Shown here one piece after another: positions 35,295 through 44,483 of a stretch of DNA of 64,000 bases; within the stretch, counting starts at the first letter, position 1; every line of letters starts with the position of its first letter. A model generated the notes under the pieces. That model was not told where the DNA came from. It made no database searches and saw only the letters and a program-made list of their open reading frames with translations. The translations under genes and the position numbers were made by a program. The stretch spans positions 27,293 to 91,292 of the forward strand of contig CAJTSB010000011.1 of NCBI GenBank assembly GCA_910578825.1, read 5' to 3'. Source of the stretch: an uncultured Lachnospiraceae bacterium. Its GTDB lineage: Bacteria; Bacillota; Clostridia; Lachnospirales; Lachnospiraceae.

Positions 35295-36061
35295 CAGAAT
35301 TCCACCTCCTCTGCACGAAATACCGGACCTTCCTTACAGATTCGCTTGTTATTTACGTTGGTATGTCCGTCACGCTCTTTGGATTCGCAGACGCATCCCA
35401 GACATGCGCCGATACCGCACGCCATCCGTTCTTCTAATGAAAGCCAGCATTCTATATTCCTCTCCTTCGCATATGCTTTCACTGCCCGAAGCATGGGGAT
35501 TGGTCCGCAGGCATAGATAATCTCCGCATCCAGTCCATTTTCCCGAATCGCGTCCATAACATTTCCCTCTGTACCGTAACTTCCGTCTTCCGTCGCTATA
35601 TAGGGATTGCCCAGACGTTTAAACTCCTCCTGCAAAAACAAAGAATCCTGAAACCCAAGGATAAACTGCTTTTCACACTTTAATTCTCTGGCAAGCTGTA
35701 AAAGAGGAGGAATGCCAATGCCTCCGCCGATAAGGAATGCTTTCTTCTCCTTTAGCGGAAATCCGTTTCCAAGCGGTCCAACGATATCTACATTTCCCCC
35801 GGTGCGCATTTTGGAAAATTCTTCCGTCCCCTTCCCCTGTACACGATAGACGATACGCAATGCCTGATCCATCCTGTCAACTTCACAGATACTGATGGGC
35901 CTTGGCAGCAGCCTGCTGCCCTCATGACAATAAATCGAGATAAACTGCCCCGGTTTCGCCATCTGCGCAATCCGTTCCGTCTTCAGCCACATACTGTATA
36001 TCCCGTAGGAAATCTCCTCCTGCCGGATAATGACTGCCTGTTCCTTAAATTTTTCCGCCAT
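35294..36061 (-). CDS. pyrK: Dihydroorotate dehydrogenase B, electron-transfer subunit
   Basis: 255 residues from the ATG at 36061 (AGGAG 6 bases before; the frame is open to 36109, overlapping pyrF). FAD/NAD-binding ferredoxin-reductase fold: RPISICEVD (FAD), VDIVGPLGNGFPL, FLIGGGIGIPPLLQLA (NAD) and a C-terminal 2Fe-2S site with Cys in CGIGACLGCVC and a fourth in KRICKEGPVF. It passes electrons from PyrD to NAD+. It starts 19 bases after the pyrF stop and overlaps pyrD by one base. Confidence 0.96.
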   Translation of the reverse strand: MAEKFKEQAVIIRQEEISYGIYSMWLKTERIAQMAKPGQFISIYCHEGSRLLPRPISICEVDRMDQALRIVYRVQGKGTEEFSKMRTGGNVDIVGPLGNGFPLKEKKAFLIGGGIGIPPLLQLARELKCEKQFILGFQDSLFLQEEFKRLGNPYIATEDGSYGTEGNVMDAIRENGLDAEIIYACGPIPMLRAVKAYAKERNIECWLSLEERMACGIGACLGCVCESKERDGHTNVNNKRICKEGPVFRAEEVEF

Positions 36062-36080
36062 ACTCTTCTCCTGATTCTCT

Positions 36081-37010
36081 TTACCTGTTCCTCTCAAGCG
36101 CGCTGTCAATATCTTCGATCATTGCCTCTACTGCCGCCCTTGACGCCTCTGCGAAATGCTCTGCGCCGAACTTCGCATAATCTTCCTGTTTGTACGCCGC
36201 AATAATTCCCCTGGAGGAATTTACAATAGCGCCCAAACCATCTTCATTAAAGAAATGCACCAAATCTGCGCCCTTTCCTCCCTGTGCGCCGTAACCAGGC
36301 ACAAGGATAAAGCTTTTCGGCATGATTTTTCGCAATACTTTTCCCATCTCAGGATAGGTCGCGCCTACCACGGCTCCAATCGAACTGTAGTCCTTGCCCA
36401 TGCAGTCTGCGCCCCACTCTGCCACTTTCTCTCCTACCCACTCATACAACGGTCTGTCGTCAATCAACCTGTCCTGAAATTCACCGCTGGATGGATTTGA
36501 CGTCTTGACAAGGATGAACAGACCTTTCTTCTCTTCCCTGCACACATCGACAAAGGGCTTAACGCCGTCTGTCCCCAAATAGGGATTAACAGTTACAAAA
36601 TCCTCCCCAAATGGCGTATATGTCTTACTTCCTACCTGAATATTTCCGATATGTCCCGTTGCATAAGCTGCAGATGTGGAACCGATATCCCCACGTTTGA
36701 TGTCTCCGATTACCACCAGGTCCTTCTCATGGCAGTAATCTACGGTTTTCTTAAAAGCCATGAGCCCGGGAATGCCAAACTGCTCATACATGGCAATCTG
36801 AGGTTTCACCGCCGGAATCAGATCATACGTATGATCCACAATCTCCTTGTTGAACTGCCAGATTGCCTCTGCTGCGCCCTCCAGTGTCTCACCGTATCCG
36901 TCGAACGCTTTCTTCATAATATGCTCGGGAATGTAGCTCAACATCGGATCCAACCCCACCACAATTGGCGCATGGGTCTTTTGTATTTTCTCCACTAATC
37001 TGTCAATCAT
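36081..37010 (-). CDS. pyrF: Orotidine 5'-phosphate decarboxylase
   Basis: 309 residues, the longer (type 2) form. It decarboxylates OMP to UMP. The catalytic Lys/Asp network is in VVIGDIKRGDIGSTSAAYA, the substrate-binding strand is PIVVGLDPML near the start, and SFILVPGYGAQGGKGADL with IVNSSRGIIAAY forms the phosphate end. It begins 3 bases after the pyrC stop. Confidence 0.96.
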   Translation of the reverse strand: MIDRLVEKIQKTHAPIVVGLDPMLSYIPEHIMKKAFDGYGETLEGAAEAIWQFNKEIVDHTYDLIPAVKPQIAMYEQFGIPGLMAFKKTVDYCHEKDLVVIGDIKRGDIGSTSAAYATGHIGNIQVGSKTYTPFGEDFVTVNPYLGTDGVKPFVDVCREEKKGLFILVKTSNPSSGEFQDRLIDDRPLYEWVGEKVAEWGADCMGKDYSSIGAVVGATYPEMGKVLRKIMPKSFILVPGYGAQGGKGADLVHFFNEDGLGAIVNSSRGIIAAYKQEDYAKFGAEHFAEASRAAVEAMIEDIDSALERNR

Positions 37011-37013
37011 ATT

Positions 37014-38291
37014 TTATGCCCTTTCATAGATTACTCTTCCATCCACAATCGTTGCCATCACCATTCCTTTTACCTTCTTGCCTGCAAATGGCGTATTTCT
37101 CCCCTTGGACTTGAATTCATTCGGCTCTATCACATATTCTTTCTCCGGATGGAAGACAACTAAATCCGCTGTCTTTCCCTCCTCCACAGTGCCTTTGTCC
37201 AGTCCCAGGATTTTGGCTGGATTATAACTCATTTTCTCTGCCATCTGCATGATGGTAAGAATCCCTTTATCCACCAGCTCCGTCATGGTAATCGCTGCCG
37301 CCGTCTCCAGTCCGACAATGCCAAATGGAGCCTTTTTGATGCCAACGCCTTTCTCAATTGGCGTATGCGGCGCATGATCTGTGGCGATCACATCTATAAT
37401 GTCGTTCTTAAGTCCTTCGCGCAAAGCTTCAACATCCGCTTTCGTCCTCAAAGGCGGGTTCATCTTATAGTTAGCGTCGTCGCCCGGAATATCCTCACTG
37501 CTGAGGGTGAAATGATGCGGACATACCTCCGCCGTCACGCGGATTCCCTCCTGTTTTGCCAGCTCAATCATGCGCACACTGTCCTTTGTAGAGCAATGGC
37601 ACAAATGCAATGATGCGCCGGTGTCTTTGGCAAGCATAATATCACGCGCTACAATCACGTCCTCAACGGCATTGGAAATACCTGCAAATCCCATCTTCTT
37701 CATGGCCTTATCCGCATTTACCACACCATTCTTCACCATATTGGAATCTTCACAGTGCGCAAGCATTGGAATATCGTACTTGACCGCAAGCGTCATTGCC
37801 TCCCGGTAAAGCTGCGCGTTCATAACCGTCTTGCCATCCTCACTGAGCGCCGGAATTCCTGCTTCCACCATCGCCTCAATATCAGACAGTTCTTCGCCCC
37901 GCTGCCCCTTTGTGACAGCCCCTGCCTGCAATACATGGACGAGACGCATATCTCTGGCTTTGTTATGGACATAGTTAATTACATCTTCATTGTCCGCTGC
38001 CGGTTTCGTATTCGGCATGGCAACAATCGTGGTAAAACCGCCGTGCGCTGCCGCTCTGGCGCCAGTCTCCACCGTTTCCTTATGCTCCTGCCCCGGATCG
38101 CGCAGGTGTACATGCAAGTCAATAAATCCCGGCATGACATAGCAGCCAGTCGCATCCACCACCCGGTCTGCCTTTACCTTCTGTTTCGGTGCAATCTTCT
38201 TAATGATTCCGTCCTCCACAAGCACGTCTGCCACTGTCTCTGTCTGATCTGCCGGATTGATTACCGTTCCTTTTTGAATAAGTAGTAACAT
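37014..38291 (-). CDS. pyrC: Dihydroorotase
   Basis: 425 residues, type I dihydroorotase. Metal-binding and catalytic parts are complete: GFIDLHVHLRDPGQEHKE, His ligands in LAHCEDSN and HLCHCSTKDS, AEVCPHHFTL, and the catalytic Asp in VIATDHAPHT. It closes carbamoyl aspartate to dihydroorotate. First gene of the minus-strand operon pyrC-pyrF-pyrK-pyrD-gltB-like; carA, carB and pyrB are not here. An AAAGGA lies before the ATG at 38291. An intrinsic terminator lies about 60 bases upstream of the start and may act as an attenuator. Confidence 0.96.
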   Translation of the reverse strand: MLLLIQKGTVINPADQTETVADVLVEDGIIKKIAPKQKVKADRVVDATGCYVMPGFIDLHVHLRDPGQEHKETVETGARAAAHGGFTTIVAMPNTKPAADNEDVINYVHNKARDMRLVHVLQAGAVTKGQRGEELSDIEAMVEAGIPALSEDGKTVMNAQLYREAMTLAVKYDIPMLAHCEDSNMVKNGVVNADKAMKKMGFAGISNAVEDVIVARDIMLAKDTGASLHLCHCSTKDSVRMIELAKQEGIRVTAEVCPHHFTLSSEDIPGDDANYKMNPPLRTKADVEALREGLKNDIIDVIATDHAPHTPIEKGVGIKKAPFGIVGLETAAAITMTELVDKGILTIMQMAEKMSYNPAKILGLDKGTVEEGKTADLVVFHPEKEYVIEPNEFKSKGRNTPFAGKKVKGMVMATIVDGRVIYERA

Positions 38292-38349
38292 GTCAAAAAT
38301 CCTTTCTTAATCATTATAAAAACAGTTCTATATATTTCATTCTAACACA

Positions 38350-38378
38350 GAAAAAAAGGAGGGGCAACCTCCTTTTCC
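38350..38378 (-). terminator. Putative attenuator upstream of pyrC
   Basis: AAAAAGGAGG paired with CCTCCTTTT around a GGCAA-type loop; minus-strand T-run of seven follows. Because the gene on the other side is divergent, no upstream minus-strand gene needs this terminator, so it probably acts on the pyr leader itself. Confidence 0.55.
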
Positions 38379-38466
38379 TCAAATTGTACCCTGATGCAAA
38401 AAGGCTTTATTCGAACGCATTTTTTGGCAAATATGTACAAAAACCCCCTTCCTAAGTAAGTAAAAT

Positions 38467-38496
38467 TTGACAATACAGCGCCCGTCATGGTATGAT
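38467..38496 (+). promoter_or_regulatory. Sigma-A promoter of the Ig-like protein gene
   Basis: TTGACA (38467-38472), 18-base spacer, TATGAT (38491-38496), about 100 bases before the ATG at 38601. Confidence 0.7.
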
Positions 38497-38600
38497 AATT
38501 ATCAGCGTTTCTCAAAATTATCAGACATCAAGTCAATATATCCGGCTTAGATCATGTTTTCCGGGAAACGACCTACACGAAAAAGGAGGACGTAAATTTT

Positions 38601-41489
38601 ATGAACACAAATTTTGATTTTGGCAGCCTGAAAAACAAAGTAAAATGGAAACGCGCTTTCGCGTTTTTTTTATCTGCGACATTACTGCTTACCAGTATTG
38701 CCATCCCCAACTCACTGCTGGAAACCTACATGACTGTACACGCCAGCGCAAGCGGGGATGCTGAGGTGGATCCAAGAGGAGAATATTATAAAAAATCCTC
38801 GTTTCCGATAAGTTATCTGGAACAGGAGGAAATTCATGAGATTACAACGGAAGGAAAACTGGGCGCCATAAACGATCTTACCTGGTATCAATTTACCCCG
38901 ACAGAGACAGCAGCCTATACTTTCCAAAGCAGTGCCCCAGCTGATAATAATACGCCCATTTATGGCGCTGTTTTCACCAAGAATATAGAAAAAAGAAAGT
39001 ATATAAAAATAAAAAGCCGCACCGTAAAAGGGGGGGGATTTCAAATAAAGGAAACCCTTGAAGCCGGCATAACCTATTATCTTTGCGCTGGGTATTACAA
39101 ATATCCAGCATCAGAATACGAGGTATCTTTCTTCAAAAACTCTATTGTAAGTGCAACTGAAAAAATCAACGGCGTTAGAAGAAACTCTTTAGTAACAGCC
39201 GCAGGCAAATCTTATGTATTGGAAGCAGACGTTTTATGCACAAGCGGCGTAACGCCAACCTACCAGTGGTATACCTTAGATGAGAATGAGCAAAAACAAA
39301 CTTTATCAACAGCCGGCAGTAAATATACTTATACGGCAACCAAAGTTTCCCCAAACCTCAGGGAAATATTCTGTACAATCACAACGGGAACAGAGTCTGA
39401 AACATTATGTTTCACACTGTTTTGGCATAAAATCAGATTTCTGGGTTTTACTATTGATGGAAACTGTTACGATTACAGCACCTTAAAATACCAGATGAAT
39501 CAAACCTATACATTAAAAGCCGATGCAATTTCCACTACTGCCAGACCGCTCACCTACACATGGAAGAAAGATGATACCATACTTCAGAGCGGCGCAAATA
39601 ACACATTGCTCCTTACGCCAATACCAGAAACCCCAGAATATGGCGGATATCTTACTATTTCCTGCGAAATTTCGGATGATGAGGGGTCTACCGTCTCGGA
39701 TACTCTGAATTTCATTTATCAGCCAATCGCCAATGCAAAGGGACAGGTAAATGGAGAGTACGTACAAAATTATGACAATGTTTATGTTTCGCGAGGAATT
39801 CCCTATACCCTGAATGTGAGTGCGACCGCCGAACCGGGCAAGACACTGGAATATCAATGGTTCGACAGCAGGGATGGCAGCTTTCTTGGAAATGGACCAT
39901 CCTACCAATATATAATGCACAGCGAGAACTCTTCGGACGAGATATACTGTGTTATTTCTGACGACTCATATAGCGATTTTTACTATTTTAATTTCACCTA
40001 TAAGCCAATTACAGACAAAAGCCTGACTGTGAACGGCAGTAGCGCGTCTGGAAATGCTATACCGGTACATATCGGAGAAACTTATCAGTTTAAAGTAGCT
40101 GCGAAGGCGGCGCAAAACAAAATGCTGTCTTACCAGTGGGGAACTATGGAGAACGGTAAATTTACAGCGCTTTCCGGAATATCCGGGGATACATTTATTT
40201 GCCGTATAACGAAAGCAGAAGATATCTTACAAAAACTTGTGTGTCAAATTACAGATTCCGACGGAAATACCGTACAGCAAAAATGTTACATGAGGTATAA
40301 GGCAATCTACAATGTAGAACCATCCATCAATGGAATTCCCATGCAGGCTTTAGATACACGTCCCGGACAGAAATATTCCCTGGCAGTAAAAGCCACGGGC
40401 GAGCAGGGGAAAAAACTGACCTATTCCTGGTCTGTAAATAATACAGCCATACCAAATGAAAACACAAGCACTTATTCCTATACTGCCGGAAATGGCTATG
40501 ATGAGCTTACATGTACGATTTCTGACGGTACAAACACCTGTAAAAGCAAATTTTATATGGATTCCTCAAATGCAATCGCATATGACTTTACGATTAACGG
40601 TATTTCTACAAACGTTTCATATGCATACGAGGGAAAAAAGGTTGTACTAGAGCTGAAAGATAAGTATTATATGGCGGAAGACACTGAATGGGAATGGAAT
40701 TCCGGAACTTCTTCCGGTACTGAAAAATACAAAAAACAGATTACCCTTACAATGGGAAAAGAGATTTTGGAAGGAAAATGCGCTTGGAACAGTTGGTATG
40801 AAGCCTATAGCTTTCTTCTCATCCCCTGTACCAGCCACAGCTACGCTGCCAAATCTGCAAGACCCGCTACCGCCTCAACAAACGGCGCGATAACAAGCGT
40901 CTGCAGCAAATGTGGACACACGCGCACAGCTGCAATTGCAAAAATATCTAACGTAAAACTTTCCAAATCATCCTTAGATTATAACGGAAAGAACCAGAAT
41001 GTCGCACTGACCGTGTCAGACCGTACCGGCAGGCAATTGAAAGCCGGCACAGACTATGACTACACATTTAATAACAAGAAGAACGGAGCAATCAGCGCTA
41101 AAAATGTCGGACAGTACACGGTAAAACTTATCTTCAAGGGCAATTACAACGGTACAAAAAATCTGACATTTACGATTTTACCCCAGAAGATTACATTATC
41201 GAAAGTGTCCGCCGCAAAGAAGGGATTTCGGGCAGTGTGGAAAAAATCAAAATCGAAGGTTACCGGATATGAGATTTCGTATTCCACGAACAAATCCTTC
41301 AAGAAAAAATCCACACAGACAGTTTCTGTCAAAGGTTACAAGAAAACTACCAGGAGCGTGCAAAAATTAAAGGCTAAGAAAATCTATTACGTCAAAGTAC
41401 GCGCTTACCAAAACATTAAAGTCGGTAAGAAAACCGTAAAACTATACGGTAAGTGGTCGTCTGTAAAAAAAGTAAAAACGCGCAAATAA
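38601..41489 (+). CDS. Secreted multidomain Ig-like/Fn3 surface protein
   Basis: 962 residues. Long signal peptide (hydrophobic stretch about 19-37, likely cut after VHASA near 51). Then about 90 residues resembling a bacterial pre-peptidase-type domain (WYQFTPTETAAYTFQSSAPADN...), followed by about five Ig-like repeats of 95 residues with the pattern Y-x-L-x-(V/A)-x-A...L-x-Y-x-W......C-x-I-(S/T)-D (between about 185 and 735), a Cys-rich segment (HSYAAKSARPATASTNGAITSVCSKCGH), and a C-terminal Ig/Fn3 tail rich in Lys. No enzyme domain or sortase motif. Probably extracellular adhesion or scaffold; function unknown. AGGAGG lies 11 bases before the ATG. A terminator-like hairpin follows. Confidence 0.75.
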   Translation: MNTNFDFGSLKNKVKWKRAFAFFLSATLLLTSIAIPNSLLETYMTVHASASGDAEVDPRGEYYKKSSFPISYLEQEEIHEITTEGKLGAINDLTWYQFTPTETAAYTFQSSAPADNNTPIYGAVFTKNIEKRKYIKIKSRTVKGGGFQIKETLEAGITYYLCAGYYKYPASEYEVSFFKNSIVSATEKINGVRRNSLVTAAGKSYVLEADVLCTSGVTPTYQWYTLDENEQKQTLSTAGSKYTYTATKVSPNLREIFCTITTGTESETLCFTLFWHKIRFLGFTIDGNCYDYSTLKYQMNQTYTLKADAISTTARPLTYTWKKDDTILQSGANNTLLLTPIPETPEYGGYLTISCEISDDEGSTVSDTLNFIYQPIANAKGQVNGEYVQNYDNVYVSRGIPYTLNVSATAEPGKTLEYQWFDSRDGSFLGNGPSYQYIMHSENSSDEIYCVISDDSYSDFYYFNFTYKPITDKSLTVNGSSASGNAIPVHIGETYQFKVAAKAAQNKMLSYQWGTMENGKFTALSGISGDTFICRITKAEDILQKLVCQITDSDGNTVQQKCYMRYKAIYNVEPSINGIPMQALDTRPGQKYSLAVKATGEQGKKLTYSWSVNNTAIPNENTSTYSYTAGNGYDELTCTISDGTNTCKSKFYMDSSNAIAYDFTINGISTNVSYAYEGKKVVLELKDKYYMAEDTEWEWNSGTSSGTEKYKKQITLTMGKEILEGKCAWNSWYEAYSFLLIPCTSHSYAAKSARPATASTNGAITSVCSKCGHTRTAAIAKISNVKLSKSSLDYNGKNQNVALTVSDRTGRQLKAGTDYDYTFNNKKNGAISAKNVGQYTVKLIFKGNYNGTKNLTFTILPQKITLSKVSAAKKGFRAVWKKSKSKVTGYEISYSTNKSFKKKSTQTVSVKGYKKTTRSVQKLKAKKIYYVKVRAYQNIKVGKKTVKLYGKWSSVKKVKTRK

Positions 41490-41502
41490 CTCCATAATGA
41501 TA

Positions 41503-41550
41503 ACGAACTGCTGCCGAGCAATGGATGATGCTGGGCAGCGGTTCCCTTTT
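41503..41550 (+). terminator. Terminator-like hairpin after the Ig-like protein gene
   Basis: GAACTGCTGCC paired with GGCAGCGGTTC (one mismatch), inner GAGCA/TGCT pairs, followed by CCCTTTT on the plus strand. It lies 29 bases before the start chosen for the next gene, so read-through or attenuation is needed for co-transcription. Confidence 0.6.
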
Positions 41551-41578
41551 ACGAAAACCAAAGAAGGTTACACACAGC

Positions 41579-43042
41579 ATGAGAATAAAAACAAGACAAA
41601 AAAACGAAGATTGGAACAACATCTTAAAACGATACAGCGCAGATATTTTATTTTTTGGCATTTTAATTTTAATCCCGTTTTATATGGAAAACGGATACCT
41701 GAACCTGACGCAGGCCAAGGCGCACGCTTTATACATCACTGTCGTACCGGCAATGATCCTGTTTGGCATTGCCGTCTGCATACGCGGAGACAAACACGAG
41801 ACGCGTAAACGAACAACCATAAACGGTCTCGACTGCCTGTTGATCGGCATTGCCATCACCGTCCTGCTCTCTTCCGTGCTTTCGCAAAATCCCAGAGAGT
41901 CATTCTGGGGAAATGCAGGCTGGAGCGTGGGAGCTGTCACCATGTTTTCTCTCATCACGGCTTATTTCATCTTGTCCAGATGTTATGCAGAACCGGTAAA
42001 TGCATGGTTGTTCGTGCTGATGGCAAATATCGCAATATTCCTGTTCACCATTTTCCATTCTATGGGAATTGATATCCTGGGGGTACACGCCGCCATCGTG
42101 CCAAAACAGTTTTATCTCTATGTTTCAACGGTAGGAAATCTCAACTGGCTCTCTGGATATCTTTGCCTCATACTTCCGGTGTTTTTTGTATTTTTTCTCT
42201 CGGCGACAGATCATATGACTGTCATATTATATGGGTCTGTCCTGACTCTTGGCATGATAAATGTTTTACTCTGTCTCAGTGAGAGCATCTTTGCCGGCAT
42301 TTGGGTCTGTGCTTTTTTTGCATTGCCATTCATACTAAGAGACAAAAAAAGAATACGGCGGTTGGGAATATTATTTTTCTCTTTTGGCATAAGCGCCCTG
42401 TTGGTGGGATATCTGCCTGTGTTTGCAGAAAAGCAGAGACGGGCAGGCGGGCTGTTTTCCATTCTCCTGGACTGGAAAGCTGCGCTGTTTCTCTGCATTC
42501 TTGGAGGCCTGTGCTACTTTATCCTTCCAGTTTTATGGGATAAAATGTCAAAGCAAACCATACAGAAAATTATCATTTTCTTTGAGATATGGATGGCGGT
42601 TTCTTCTGTTGTAGTTATTTGTATCTCAATCCGTTCTTACGACAACAATTGGGGAAATAACCGTGGACAAATTTGGAATGCTTCAATAGAATTATTTGGA
42701 AATTTTGACCTTAAAGATAAATTGATCGGCGTTGGACCGGACACGCTTAGATATTATTATAACGGCATAACGTCGCATTCACTGATTGTACTGACTTCAC
42801 ACAATGAATGGCTGCAATGGCTGCTGACAACCGGTATTATCGGTGCAATATTATGGGCCGCATTATTTCTCTGGCTCATCATTTCCTGTTTCCGCTCCCA
42901 TTGTCTGGAACATGAGGGAATTGCATTTTTCCTCCCGCTGATGGCATATCTGGGACAGGCGATGCTAAACAGCCCCAATGCGATGAATATTTCTTTATTC
43001 TATCTGTTCCTGTCCTTATACCGCAAAAATATTTCGAGATAA
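41579..43042 (+). CDS. O-antigen ligase/polymerase-like membrane protein
   Basis: 487 residues from the ATG at 41579; the frame is open to 41525, but that part overlaps the hairpin and lacks a ribosome binding site, while AAGAAGG precedes 41579. About 11 transmembrane helices with a large loop towards the C-terminus, the Wzy_C/WaaL pattern: SQNPRESFWG early, then NRGQIWNASIELF...LIGVGPDTLRYYYNG...SHNEWLQWLLTTGIIG, which holds the conserved Arg and His of O-antigen ligases. It probably polymerises or transfers lipid-linked glycans, or glycosylates a surface protein. The neighbouring Ig-like protein could be a partner, which is inference. Convergent with the next gene, only 6 bases apart. Confidence 0.8.
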   Translation: MRIKTRQKNEDWNNILKRYSADILFFGILILIPFYMENGYLNLTQAKAHALYITVVPAMILFGIAVCIRGDKHETRKRTTINGLDCLLIGIAITVLLSSVLSQNPRESFWGNAGWSVGAVTMFSLITAYFILSRCYAEPVNAWLFVLMANIAIFLFTIFHSMGIDILGVHAAIVPKQFYLYVSTVGNLNWLSGYLCLILPVFFVFFLSATDHMTVILYGSVLTLGMINVLLCLSESIFAGIWVCAFFALPFILRDKKRIRRLGILFFSFGISALLVGYLPVFAEKQRRAGGLFSILLDWKAALFLCILGGLCYFILPVLWDKMSKQTIQKIIIFFEIWMAVSSVVVICISIRSYDNNWGNNRGQIWNASIELFGNFDLKDKLIGVGPDTLRYYYNGITSHSLIVLTSHNEWLQWLLTTGIIGAILWAALFLWLIISCFRSHCLEHEGIAFFLPLMAYLGQAMLNSPNAMNISLFYLFLSLYRKNISR

Positions 43043-43048
43043 AGTACG

Positions 43049-43687
43049 TTATCTCAATCTGCTGCACTCATATCTCTGCATGGTACGCAGACACGCCTTG
43101 AGCTCTTCGTATCGCAAATCCAGTGGTCCTTCTTCAATGACAACGTCCAGTACCACAGCCATATTGTTAATCATACGGTCTGTAACCTCTCCTCGCATAT
43201 CACAAAGAATCTTATACCTGTCTTCCGCGGTGTCGGCGTCAAAGAACGCCAGCATTTTATCCTCCGTGCTCATCTCTTTCCTGGGAAGATCCTGTTTCTG
43301 TGAAGTTTCTCTTTTTACAGATTCTGATTCTACAAATTCTGATTTCACAGGTTCTGATTTCACAGATTCTGATTCTACAGATTCTGATTTCACAGATTCT
43401 GATTTCACAGATTCTCGTTTTTCTTCGTCTGTTTCCACTGGCTCCGTCTTCCTGAATTCCACCCACTGAAACCGGTACTTCTGCTGAACCTGCGGATATT
43501 TTTCCCGGTCCACCGGACTGATGAACATGGAAAGCGGCCTGGCATACGTCTGAAAGGTTCCATACAAGGCCTGATACACCACAAGCTTCTCACCGGTCTC
43601 GGAATGCTGTGCGATGGCTGTTACCTGATATAATTTATTCTTAAAATGCAAATACTTTTCTCCCGGTCTGGGATCTCCCTGCGGCAT
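43049..43687 (-). CDS. DUF1653 protein with a pentapeptide-repeat linker
   Basis: 212 residues. N-terminal DUF1653 domain (about 1-72: PRPGEKYLHFKNKLYQVTAIAQHSETGEKLVVYQALYG...ARPLSMF), a linker of repeated five-residue units (ESVKS/ESVES type, about 90-125), and a helical C-terminal part (EDKMLAFFDADTAEDRYKILCDMRGEVTDRMINNMAVVLDVVIEEG). The linker is encoded by seven 15-bp repeats. DUF1653 domains are small SH3-like folds of unknown role. GAGG precedes the ATG. It starts 49 bases after trkA and may be the last gene of the long minus-strand series. Confidence 0.82.
   Translation of the reverse strand: MPQGDPRPGEKYLHFKNKLYQVTAIAQHSETGEKLVVYQALYGTFQTYARPLSMFISPVDREKYPQVQQKYRFQWVEFRKTEPVETDEEKRESVKSESVKSESVESESVKSEPVKSEFVESESVKRETSQKQDLPRKEMSTEDKMLAFFDADTAEDRYKILCDMRGEVTDRMINNMAVVLDVVIEEGPLDLRYEELKACLRTMQRYECSRLR
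43317..43421 (-). repeat. 15-bp tandem repeat inside the DUF1653 gene
   Basis: Seven in-phase units of ACAGATTCTGATTTC (plus strand) with few changes; they encode the pentapeptide linker. The unit length keeps the frame whatever the copy number. Confidence 0.9.
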
Positions 43688-43736
43688 ATGTTTTCCTCTT
43701 TTCTTCCAAATCTCTTTCTGGGTTCTGTTTTCTGCC

Positions 43737-44384
43737 CTATAACCTTTTTACAAGATGGTCGATATCGACTTTCTCTCCTATCACCATCAAATGCTCGTCT
43801 GCAGTAAATACATAATCTGCACTTGGCAGAAGAATACTCTTCCCATCCCGTTTAATTCCCAGAATATTGGCATTATATTTTGCCCGGAAATTTGTCTCTT
43901 TAATCGACTTCCCAACCCACTCATCTATGGGCTCGATTTCATAAATCGAATAGTCCCCAACCTCCATATAATCATATACGTGATTTGAGCTGACTTTGAT
44001 GGAAATCCGCTTGGCAATATCCCGGTCGGGATAAACCACCTCATCCGCGCCGTTTCTCAACAGGAACTTTGCCTGGATGTCCCTGGTTGCCTTGCTGATC
44101 ACATAAGGAGCTCCCAGCTCCTTTAACTGACTGGTAATTTCCAGACTGCTCTGGAAATTTGTTCCAATACACACAAAGCAAATATCAAAATTGCTGACGC
44201 CAAAGCTCTTAAGCACTTCCTCTCTGGTACAGTCTGCAATCTTTGCACTGGTGACAATCGAAAGAATGTCCTCCAGGTTCTCCTCTTTCTCATCTACTGC
44301 CATAACATCATTTCCATTTTTCACCAAATCCATACATAGATGTTTTCCAAATCTTCCAATTCCTATCACTAATATCGATTTCAT
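43737..44384 (-). CDS. trkA: Trk/Ktr potassium uptake regulatory NAD-binding protein
   Basis: 215 residues from the ATG at 44384, with AAGGAGG 6 bases before it. The frame is open to 44486, but that stretch is the dispersed repeat and adds only low-complexity basic residues. RCK_N domain with the NAD motif ILVIGIGRFGKHL at 4-16 and the acidic residue VDEKEE at the end of the second strand; RCK_C domain from about 135 (YEIEPIDEWVGKSIKETNFRAKYNANILGIKRDGK). The size equals KtrA/KtrC, the single-RCK type, so 'ktrA' would be equally good. It gates the TrkH/KtrB channel from the cytoplasm according to ATP or NAD. The channel gene precedes it. Confidence 0.93.
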   Translation of the reverse strand: MKSILVIGIGRFGKHLCMDLVKNGNDVMAVDEKEENLEDILSIVTSAKIADCTREEVLKSFGVSNFDICFVCIGTNFQSSLEITSQLKELGAPYVISKATRDIQAKFLLRNGADEVVYPDRDIAKRISIKVSSNHVYDYMEVGDYSIYEIEPIDEWVGKSIKETNFRAKYNANILGIKRDGKSILLPSADYVFTADEHLMVIGEKVDIDHLVKRL

Positions 44385-44403
44385 GCCTTCCTCCTTTTTA
44401 GCG

Positions 44404-44483
44404 GTAGCGGCACGCGACGCATTGCGTCTCCTGCCATTTCGTCGGAAGGCATTCCAGAAATGCTGCGCATTTGCCTTCCTCCT
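44404..44483 (-). repeat. Double-hairpin dispersed repeat, copy B
   Basis: Second copy of the element at 9184-9264, here filling nearly all of the gap between trkH and trkA. The AGGAGGAAGGC start, both hairpins and the 33-base core at 44403-44435 are kept; one base is missing in the loop compared with copy A. Confidence 0.8.

Larger units (their letters stand above)
38292..38600. other. Divergent leader region of the pyr operon and the Ig-like protein gene
   Basis: 309 bases. Toward the plus side is a good promoter (38467-38496); toward the minus side a hairpin with a T-run (38350-38378) and only a weak -10 (TACAAT near 38385-38390). A direct repeat AATTATCAG occurs twice near 38496-38528. 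No PyrR-box or riboswitch core was recognised. Confidence 0.5.
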
